Of a stretch of DNA of 64,000 nucleotides, positions 9,500 to 18,700 are shown piece by piece. Where the stretch lies: assembly GCA_905116865.2 (NCBI GenBank), contig CAJHNH020006680.1, forward strand, positions 129,789 to 193,788, written 5' to 3'. Origin of the DNA: Candidula unifasciata. Taxonomy: Eukaryota > Mollusca > Gastropoda > Stylommatophora > Geomitridae. The position numbers and the translations under genes are program-made. A model generated the notes under the pieces. It did not search any database, was not told the origin of the DNA, and saw nothing but the letters and a program-made list of their open reading frames with translations. The number at the start of each line of letters is the position of its first letter. Positions within the stretch are counted from its first letter, which is position 1.

Positions 9500-10780
9500 A
9501 TGTACGCTGTGTTGCAATAACTAGCCTCACAATACAGACTATGACTGTAACCGGGAAATTGCCAGGATATGTGCATGTTTATTGAATCTAATTAACATGC
9601 TCAATAACTTTCAGATCCCCTTTATCAGAAAAGAATGCATTGTCGCGTTAAGTGTTCACTGTATTGATAAGCAGACGATTTTACTTCTTTAACTTTCTCC
9701 ATCGCTGTCTCCTTACACTGGGACTTCATTCTTTCTTTCTATTGTCGCCTTTCTTCCTTTTCTCCTTCTCCTTTCTGCAGGGTCATATCTCAGATCAGCT
9801 GCATGGCTTCCGTTGCTCTAGCGATGATTCGGTTCGACTGACGTTTTACTCATTTTCTTAACATTATTGCAGGAAGTATAGTCAGCCTAGTGGTGCCTGT
9901 TTGCTGGGAAAGAGCCATGAGATTCCCTGTAGGACCCCAGTCGTTTGGTGCCGCCCCTTCTGTGTCTGCAGTAGTAGTTAGTGACAGCAACAAAAAAAAA
10001 AAAAAAAAGTACGGACAGCGCAGATAATCTTGACTTCGCCAATAAGTCGCAGACGATTAAACGCCTGTTAGAAATGAGTACTGAGCGAGGACAAGCATGC
10101 AAAAACTGGTTACGGAGCAAATAAAGCAGACATGCCAGTCAACTCCTGCTATGATAGGTATGGAGACACTGCATCGGAGCATGAATAAGTCAGACCGATG
10201 TGCAAGGATGTCAACAACAAGTAACAAGTAACAGTGTTATATTTTTAGTATGAAATCGTAGCTACCAACACAACAGAAAATCTACAAGGATTTGATGTGT
10301 GAGAAAAGACCGATCAAAACCTTTAAGTAAAGATACAGCCAAATGAAATAACAATACTTACCATTACTTATTTAGCGCTGGACAGCAGTCTGTCCCTCCC
10401 CACGACTCGTAATTCACAAGTTCACGCTGATTATAGTGATGAGATTATGATAAGTATTTTGAAAATGATAATGGTTAATATTTTAAGAGAGGCAGACAAA
10501 GCTCATGGGGGTTCTTAGCAAAAGTGAGTCGACGTCGCTTAGTGCAGCAAAGCATGGCGTATGACACCACAACATCTAATTTGATTATGAATGTGGAGGC
10601 AGTAACTGCAGTTTTTCGCTTCTCATAGTTTTAACCTACTCACAAAGCATGTTGAGAAAGGTGGAGACCGGTATGCTATGTAAAGAGCGGCAAGCATCGC
10701 TAAAAGGTCTCGGGTAGTTAGCCCGTCATCTAGCTATTTTCCCCAAGATAATTCAGAGGTCTCGGTTAGTTAGAGTGTGT
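9500..10780. other. No recognised gene
   Basis: Contains an A run near 9991-10008. Short open frames occur by chance. I see no conserved motif or bounded exon. Confidence 0.4.
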
Positions 10781-11110
10781 TGGATATTTTCCCAAGTGCA
10801 TGCAGATGTTTTAGGAGATGAAAAGGCAGATAGACTGGGCTTGTTCTGCACAATTTGGTGGTGAACTGGTGCATGACAAGCCAGACAGTGTCAGGGCCTA
10901 TTAAGATGGATCATCGTGGTCTTCAGAAAATGGTTAGTGATTAGTTATTAGTCATTAGAAAGGATTATCATTACAAATACAGAGGTGCTCCCATTCCCTC
11001 CTCAAAAGCTTCACAAGTGTGAAACGACTGATAGAAGAAAATGTTACTGCGAGGAATGGCCAAAGGATAGGGTCGACGATCAGTACTCAAGGTAGGGCGG
11101 ATATACTATC
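10780..11110 (+). pseudogene. LINE-E RNase H-region relic
   Basis: Plus strand reads VHADVLGDEKADRLG, the C-terminal motif of a LINE-type RNase H domain (H..V.GNE.AD.L). It is followed at about 11045-11100 by a decayed LLRGMAKG..RSVL-like block that also follows the motif in the copies at 50275 and 57640. Frame breaks and stops separate the pieces. Confidence 0.55.
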
Positions 11111-11119
11111 AGACTGTTG

Positions 11120-11585
11120 TTGGCACCACAGGAACTGGAACTCTTAGCTTACGGCTGAACATGGGGGAGGGAGTGCTTATGGAAATTTCCTGTGTGCCTT
11201 CATGTCCATTCTTAATTATTTAACATTTATCTGTTGACCTGCTAATTTTTATTTGGGCAAAAAAAAAAATGAAAAATATGAATACGAAGTTCGGTGACAA
11301 GTCAAAAAAGCACACATTAAATTATTACGTCACAGATAAACATGAAGGCTCATTGTGTTTAGTATGTTGCGAGCAACTTAAAAAAATATTCCTATATCAG
11401 GTATCTTTCATCCGTAAATATATTTTATATTGTGTGCCTTTCTTTATAGTTAGACATTCATTACACGGGAACTTAAAATTAATTCAAAGCAACAGGGTGT
11501 CATTTCGAATCGAAGTGTATGAAGAATACTATTCTTGTTCCTGTTTATTCCACCCTTTCAGAGTCAAGTTTTGAAGAGGTATCGT
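11120..11585. other. No recognised gene
   Basis: A 101-codon plus-strand frame at 11269-11574 is AT-rich, lacks splice or family support and is not called as a gene. Confidence 0.4.
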
Positions 11586-11589
11586 GTAA

Positions 11590-12165
11590 GAGTCTTGGTG
11601 TGTGCTACATAGATCCTGGTATTTACGGCCTAGGATAATCCATCTCTTCCTGGCTTGCATGGTCGACTTTTGAATCTGCTTCCGTTATGTCAGACTTGCA
11701 GGGCTCTATGTGGTGCATTATATGGTGCTAGTCTTGACCATGTTCGATCCATCTGAACGGTTGCCTCTTGATGTAGTTTAATACTGATTCCGTCCCAATC
11801 GTTTTCCTATCGTCGTTTCTGATCCTGTCTCTTCTAGTTATGTTTAGGATTCTCAGTAGACATTTCATTTCTGTTTTCTTTGTCTTTGTTGTTAATGTCC
11901 ACTTTTGGCACCGATAGCAAAATGGTGGTTTAAAAAAAAAAATACTGCATTGAATGGTGCTCTGTTGGTGTCAATTGTTATATGTTCGTTGTGCAAAATT
12001 GATGACATTTGTTCAATGATTTGATTTGCTGTATTATATCTGTAATCTGTCTCAGCTTCTATTCTTCTATTTGATAATATTATGCTCCCTAGATAATTGA
12101 AGTCTTTTTCTGGCTGAGGTGTTGGTTTTCTTTGGCTATCTTGACTGGTTTTCTGTTCTTGCAAG
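11590..12165 (-). pseudogene. LINE ORF2 relic (post-RT region)
   Basis: Minus strand reads FNYLGSIILSN.RIE.E..YR, then a degenerate SESW-like site, then EMKCLLRILNITRRDRIRND and a WIEH block. This is the standard order after the reverse transcriptase of RTE/Jockey-like LINEs. Stops and a poly-A insertion at about 11932-11943 break it. The 20160-20420 relic on the plus strand carries the same RILN..R..D block. Confidence 0.7.
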
Positions 12166-12214
12166 TGTCATAACTTTTTTGTAACGTTTATTTCTGTTGT
12201 TGTTGCTTTTGCTG

Positions 12215-12470
12215 ACATGTTGAGGTTGACACGTATCGCTGCAGCTCTCCCTCTGTATTCTAGAAGGAAATTGCAAAAGGAATTGGGAAAAGAGAGAAAA
12301 CGATTGCAGACATGTACGAGTTTCAGAAACATGTCAGATTTAAGTGACGGCAACATCAGTCCCAAAATTTTGTGCAGTTATTGTGGAAGATTATTCTTAA
12401 CGCGAGCTGGCTTCGCTAGTCACACTCTCCGTCGCGATGGGCTGTGATTCCTATGCCTCCCTATAGTTTA
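12215..12470 (+). pseudogene. LINE ORF2 C-terminus with zinc-finger motif
   Basis: An open 76-codon frame ends with CSYCGRLFLTRAGFASHTLR, the CxxC..H..(C) finger found at the C-terminus of several LINE ORF2 proteins, followed by a terminal stop. Upstream sequence is the K/R-rich linker. It abuts the minus-strand LINE relic tail to tail, so two insertions meet here. Confidence 0.65.
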
Positions 12471-12479
12471 ATGGAATAC

Positions 12480-13085
12480 TAGCGTTTGGAAAGATAGAAA
12501 CGTACCAACTATCATTATTGCCATAAATCTCGACTCGTGATGACTTGGACAAGTAGTATCATTCATATTCCTCCATGCCCCATCTTAGACTGTCTAGAAT
12601 CATTTCCCTAGGTCTTCCTCTTTCTATCGCTGATCATTCCTGTAACCACAGTTCTGGAATTATCACACTACTTTATCACTTTCTTGAATTCTCCTAGTCT
12701 GTCTTTGTTTATCAGTCTAGCTGTCACAAGTATTTTAGGAGTCTTACAAACAACCTGGCTGATGTCTCCTAGCACTTCCTCATAATCGCAGGAGTGCAGA
12801 CAATAGAAAGGTGGCGGCAGTCGGAAATAACAGCTTTCTTCCATCATGTTCCCTTCCGAGCTGTTACTTAACAGTTTGACAATCCTCAGAATAAACTAAC
12901 AACCAAACGTAATCTGGATGGCAATCCAACAGAGTAAGTCCCGGATACCCAGTGCAATCTCCAAAGAAGTCATACTTGGTGCAACTGTAACAGCAACACC
13001 GTTCTGGTGTAACTTGCAGTGCTGTGTAGGCGAGGGTACAAATGGAGACTTTATTGACTAAAATCGTCACCCTAGAAGCTCTCCT
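12480..13085. other. No confident feature; possible LINE debris
   Basis: The minus strand has scattered K/R/D/E-rich stretches near 12540-12760 that could be LINE remains, but no diagnostic motif is readable. Confidence 0.3.
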
Positions 13086-13095
13086 TAAGTATTTG

Positions 13096-13110
13096 TGCGT
13101 GCGTGCGTGC

Positions 13111-13179
<69 letters not shown>
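13096..13179. repeat. (GTGC)n/(GT)n microsatellite
   Basis: GTGC repeats pass into about 66 bp of GT dinucleotides. Peptides rich in CV are artefacts. Confidence 0.95.
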
Positions 13180-13182
<3 letters not shown>

Positions 13183-13289
13183 TGTCTGGTCGCATCATTA
13201 TCTTATTGTGCCATTAGTCCTAGGTGACCTAGGGCTCACAGTCTCTTCCTCCATTATGGTTGTGCAATTCTTTCGATATCAAGGATGTA

Positions 13290-13925
13290 ATCTAAATCAG
13301 CTCCTTTGATCTCTCTCATTACCGTTTGTTTTAGTCTTTCTTTTGAACTTCCTCGTTTCCTGAAGCCATTTGTTTCCAGTTTCAGTACATAAGTGGTGAT
13401 TCTCTTCTCGCTTTTTTTCTAGAGTGTGCCCAATACAGAACCCATCTTCTTTTTCTAACAACTGATAATACCAATGGTTATCCACACATGCATCTTATTT
13501 TTTTACCATTGTTGAATGCATCCCATTTAATGTTAACCAGGGTTCTCGTGCATTTCTTTTCAAATACATTTAACGTGTCTTTAGATGTTCTCCAGTGTTA
13601 CCTTGCATATGTTACAACTAAAATAACATTTAAAAAAATACTCAACTTGGTTTTAATACGTGTTCATCAAGAAGCCCATATTTTATTAAGTTTCTAAAAA
13701 TGGCCACTGCCTTGCCAGTGCGCATCGTAATTTCCTCCGCTGTGTTTCTTTTACCATCAAAACCTAAATAGGTAAACTGATCTATTGCACTGATTTTGTG
13801 TGCCTCTAGTGTTATTTATATCTGACTGATTTGTTATTGATGACTTCGAACTTTTCGTCTTTTCAGAATTTATTTGTTGTTCTACTTTTAATTATATATT
13901 TGCTACATCATCTGTTTTGCTTTGC
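13290..13925 (-). pseudogene. LINE-B type ORF2 relic
   Basis: Minus strand shows FVYLGFDGKRNTAEEITMRT..KA (the YLG..D segment after the RT), then far-decayed sequence, then RKRRWVLYWAHSRKK, equivalent to [14 protein letters not shown] in the better LINE copy at 34970-38445. Many stops; 5' truncated. Confidence 0.65.
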
Positions 13926-13984
13926 AGATATATTATTTATGTATTTACCATTCAGCATATTATTATTACGCTTTTAAACAACGT

Positions 13985-14220
13985 TTAGGTCCCCTTAGAC
14001 CCATCACCCTCAAAATGCCATGCAATATATCCCTCTCTAAGATTGATGTATACAGGATTCACACCTCTAGGATGAAAGTCAAATATGTACAAATCCCGCT
14101 GAGCCCCATTAAACAGTAAGGTTATATTAGCGTTCCCGGCGATTACGTTGTAACCTACAATAAGGACCAGGCAGAGAAGGCCCTCCTCCATACAATTTTT
14201 AAGGGGACTGAGACCGCTTT
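13985..14220. other. Possible small inverted-repeat element
   Basis: GGTCCCCTTAGAC at about 13988 and AAGGGGACTGAGACC at about 14200 are inverted to each other over roughly ten bases. The ends are too short for a firm call. Confidence 0.25.
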
Positions 14221-14294
14221 ACCCTCCACACTCTTCATATACACATGTATATAGATGTGTGTGTATGTGTGTGTGTAATATATATATAATTGTT

Positions 14295-15190
14295 TTTAAT
14301 TCGGTACAACTAACGAAGTAGGGCCCTGGAAAACCGTAATTAGCCGTTCATTCATGTGTCGTAACCTTTGAGACTCTAGACTGAGCTATAGGATTGTCAG
14401 GTTGTATTGGGTCAACTATGTCACCGGCGATCATGTGTGCTCTATATTACAGGATGTGACTGGTTTAAAAGACCCCAGAAAATCTTGAACTGGCCCTCAA
14501 TGGCCATGTTGTTGGAGAAAAGCGACGCTCCTCTCCTTGTCCGCTGTCAACTGAAATAATTTCTATTCGTACTTGAAGTCCAAAAGGAAGGGACTTCCGT
14601 TTTCAAAATGGTGGACAGCAGCTGTGTTTATTGTCGCTGGCTGTCAATTCTCTCGGATTATTCTGTTCTATAATCATGGACTGCTATTTTATGCGCATTT
14701 CCAACGCAGGATATTATGTGTTTTTCGTGGGAACAGCGTGTATTGTGGTTGTGCTGTGTCGGGGCGGGATAATGACCGATAGTCTTGGCAGCCTCGACCA
14801 CGCTGCCTTCGCAATGTTTTGATCGCGGCGGTCCACTCGGGAAGACAGAATCTCGTCCGCAGGGGACTGCAACTGTCTAGAGAGCAAACTCGATAAAAGC
14901 TGTCCCCAGAAACGGAATGTGTCAACCATATATTTGGTGGGGAGGAATCGACACATACGGTTAACTCAATGGCCATGGCCTGGCCCGTACTTGAAGTCCA
15001 ACAACGCCATAATATACACAGTCGCTAGAAACACCAAGTAAAACACAACGTATACCTGTCCTTTCGCCTACATATACAAAGCAGAACACAATCTGACCCC
15101 TGCAACTTAGACTAACACGTCACAAAGATTAAAACTCATGAATGAACGTCCAATAACGGTCTCCTTAGGTCTGACTTTGGTAAACCTTGT
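14295..15190. mobile_element. Candidate foldback/MITE-like element
   Basis: The left end (ACCGTAATTAGCCGTTCATT and CATG at about 14332-14358) is inverted at the right end (CATGAATGAACGTCCAATAA and CGGT at about 15138-15162). Weaker matching extends outward for tens of bases and inward across GTAACCTTTGAGAC/GTCACAAAGATTAA. The internal sequence contains a direct repeat GTACTTGAAGTCCAA (about 14569 and 14988). No transposase. The target-site duplication is not resolved. Confidence 0.45.
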
Positions 15191-15611
15191 ATTAAAAAAA
15201 TTATAATTATGAGCTGCTATATTTACAGTACATTGTATGTACGAAAGAAAATATACTCTTTCTTTTCAAATCTGATTATGCTGGACCTTGGAGAGAAAAA
15301 TATTTTTTGTTTAGTTCAATGGTAAAAAATACTTTGAAACTCGAAAAAAAAATTGGAATTTTAACGCCCTCTCTGAAGGGATTAGGTTCCAATTCCGAGG
15401 CATCACTCTATTTCTAACCCGCATCAAAATTCTAAACTCGTTTAAAAAAAATTCTTAACATTAACATTTTTTTTTTTTTTTCAAGTTTGGTATCTACACA
15501 CTGACGTTGCGAAGTAAAAATGGAGATGCACACAGTAACCAGTGACAGGCTACACAGATGACGGTTCATGAGTAATCAATGTCAACAGTCGAACACTTAG
15601 CCGTGGGAATC

Positions 15612-15769
15612 ATGGGGAATCTGTGCAAGGCATCGGAATCGGATTTATCTTCTGTGGCCGATCCTATTTCCGGTTTGAAGCCAAGGGAAATAGAACTAAT
15701 TAAAGAATTATGGATACACGTTTATGGTCAAGTGAATTTCACGGAAATAGGAGTGTTGTTTTTCTTAAA
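15612..15769 (+). CDS. Middle globin, exon 1
   Basis: 158 bp, 52 codons plus two bases, donor GTAAGG at 15770. It encodes MGNLCKASES, a short linker with DPISGLKPRE, and helices A-B ending FFLK. An in-frame upstream ATG at 15579 could add 11 residues but has poor context and would hide Gly2. Confidence 0.88.
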
Positions 15770-18700
15770 GTAAGGACATTTGGTTTTTAGCTGTTAGAAA
15801 GTTGATTGAGTCTAATAATTGTAAGTAAAGTAGGTACAACCCGTTCGGGTGTCTTATGCATATTGAACTAGACTATATTTTATGGACCAATCGGCACTCA
15901 GTGGGTGATGTGGTCAGCATCACGTCGGCCGCCTTTACTTTACAGGACTATACCTGGAACCCACACAAGGCTGGGTCGTTCCTAGAATCCAAGGTCATTT
16001 TGAAAAAAAAGTATGGCTATGTCTGGACCCGAACCCACGACCTTCCGATTCTCAGGAAAGCGTCTAGCCACTACACCACGTCAGCTCTTATAATGATATA
16101 TTAGTCGGATTTTATTTCAACTTAGTTCATTGCTTGACTGATTGGTGAACATGTCTGGGAGGCGGAGGAGGGGGGGGGGGGGGGTTCCCCCTTTGTGGCC
16201 ACGTGATCAAGCTGTTGGTCTGGCGTTCTGAAGGTCCTGAGCTCCATTCATCCCGGTGGCTCGTCATTTGATGGAGAAAGGACTGCTGGTTTCACAAAAT
16301 AGGGAAACCCATTTCGGACTTTTTATCAGTGTTCTTCTAGGACTTTTTATGAAATCTGAGAGTCACACCCAGGAAGTATTTTATCACTTTCGTTTCAACT
16401 GCTGATGATGCTTTGTTTTTATGTGCATGTTGTGTGTGTGTGTGTGTGTGTGGTGTGTGTTTTTAAAAGATGTATGTGTGCGCACATGTCGTATAAAGCG
16501 ACTAAATAAGGGTTCGTGAGATATAGGATGTGTTGGGTTGAGGCGTAGATATCGCAGCCTAGCTGTAAACCAGAATAGAATTGCAAACAGTCCAATTAAT
16601 TTTCAGGGCAAAATAAAAAGAAGGAAATAAAGACACAATTTGACTTGTAAGCTTGGCGAAGTTCAATAATTAAATTAGCATACACAGATACAACCAAACG
16701 TTTCGAACAGAGATTTTATCAAAGTTTCGTTAACTTTAGTTGATATGTTTTGTAGTAAATGTGAGTTTTTATTACTATTTTATTTTTTTTTATTTTTATT
16801 TTTTTTTGACTTTATATTTGTCAACTATTTTTTTTTTCCAGAATTTTTCCCAGTCAAATTTGTATTTAGTAAATTCTTTTGAAAAAAAAAATTGTTGGGG
16901 TGTGTAATTTCTAATTGTTTGAATCTTTAATCATAATGCTGACGTTACCTCACTTCTTGGTGTATATTTTCCAACAAGAAATTTACTTAATGTTTTTTTT
17001 TTTTAGTGTTATACGACTTTTTAGTCCTTTTTTCTTAGTTTTATGGGCGCAGTTTCATGACTATGCTTTGATATGTTCTGTTCAACTGCAAGCAATTTAG
17101 CAGCAGACCACTTTGAATGATTTGGACAACGTCAGTAAGCAAATATTTCCGCTCAGAAAACAACGGCAAATTAGTAAACTTTTAAATTAACACCCAACAA
17201 AACTACAAACAGGCAACAAATGATTGAGTTCGTTTGCGACGCCCATAGCCTTTGGATTTGTTTGCTACAGATGGGCCGCCGTCAACCCCCCACCGGACGA
17301 CCCCTCCCCCCGCGACGCCCCCCCCCCCCCCACCACCCCCACCCCCCTCCCGAAACAAGCAATTAGCTTTCGTATGAAGCATGTATGTTTCCGTTGAGAT
17401 GTTCATGAAGAGAGAGAATAGGAAAGTCACAAGATGCCAAGTCGCCCCCCCACCCCCCCCTCCCCCCTCCCCCCTCGAAGTTGATGCTCGACTGAACAAA
17501 GTTGAGACGCGTGTTTGTCTACTAGTGTATGGACGAGCATCGTCCTGTTGAGGTAAACAATGATTTCTACACCGTTTCTACATAGCGATCGGAGTTGACC
17601 GTATTGCCGTGGTTTGAACATTCTGCGTGGATTACGCCCTACGCTTAAGGTAACTTGCAAGAAGACAGAAAGTGCGGTAATCACTAAGATGAAAGAATTA
17701 CAAAACTTTGAGATACACGCAAATGGCAAAAATCTTAAACATGTGAATCAATACAACTATCTTGGAATAGTAGAATCAGCTGAAGCAAAATGCCTTGTAA
17801 AAATTAGAACAAGACTACCTTTGGCAAAAAAATGTCTTCGTTAAAATGAAAAAGCTACTCACCAGTAACAGTTCCATCACTCCGATTATCAGCACGTCAC
17901 ATGATGATAATGAAGATTGGCCTGTTGGTTATTGATAAGTATGAGCCTCTCATGTATAAAGTTTCCTGGTATTCGAAGAGTTAACAGTGAAACAGTGATT
18001 CTTTCGCTTCTCACTAGGCTGTTCCATAAGCATCTATATATGAAAGCTTATTTCCCGAAGTTCGCAAACGTTAAGGCATGTGATTTAGAGCACTACCCGC
18101 CTTTCCGAGCACACGCTACCACAGTGTTTGCAGAAATATCCAAATATGTTTACAGCGTTGAAGACTCAGATACTCTTGTTGGTTTGATTAGTAAACGGAC
18201 CAAAGGACACTTCATCTTCGGAGTTACAGCCAGAGATATGGAGGTAAGACCTTGTGGTTGGATCAGGGAAGTATGGCAGGTTGTTGATGTGGACTAAATA
18301 TTTTATTGTTTGCCTTGAGAAAATAAAATAGACTACATGTTACATTGTGGTTCATTTGTAGATAATGAAGTAGACTACTTGTTATATTGTGGCTCACTTG
18401 GGGATAATAAAGTAGACTATATGTTACATTGTGGTACATTTGTGGAAAATGAAGTAGACTACATGTTATATTGTGACTCACCTAGGGATAATCGAGTAGA
18501 CTACATTTTATATTATTGCTTACCCGGGGGTAATATAGTAAACTACATGTTATATTATGACTCACTGGAGGATATTAGACTTACTGTTATATTGTGGCTC
18601 ACTTGGGGATATTGATGTTTATTAAATGTTATTTTGTGGCTCAGCTGGGGATAATGAAGCAGATTTAATGTTAAATTGTGGCTCACTTTGGGATAATGAA

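Noticed and set aside
13985..14220. Definite MITE
   Set aside because: Inverted ends are only about ten bases and no duplication is visible.
15579..15611. Upstream in-frame ATG as start of the middle globin
   Set aside because: Weak context; the ATG at 15612 has A at -3 and G at +4 and gives the MGxxC start seen in both paralogues.
16198..16320. Fourth tRNA-derived SINE family
   Set aside because: Head-like sequence is too diverged, no B box match and no duplication found.
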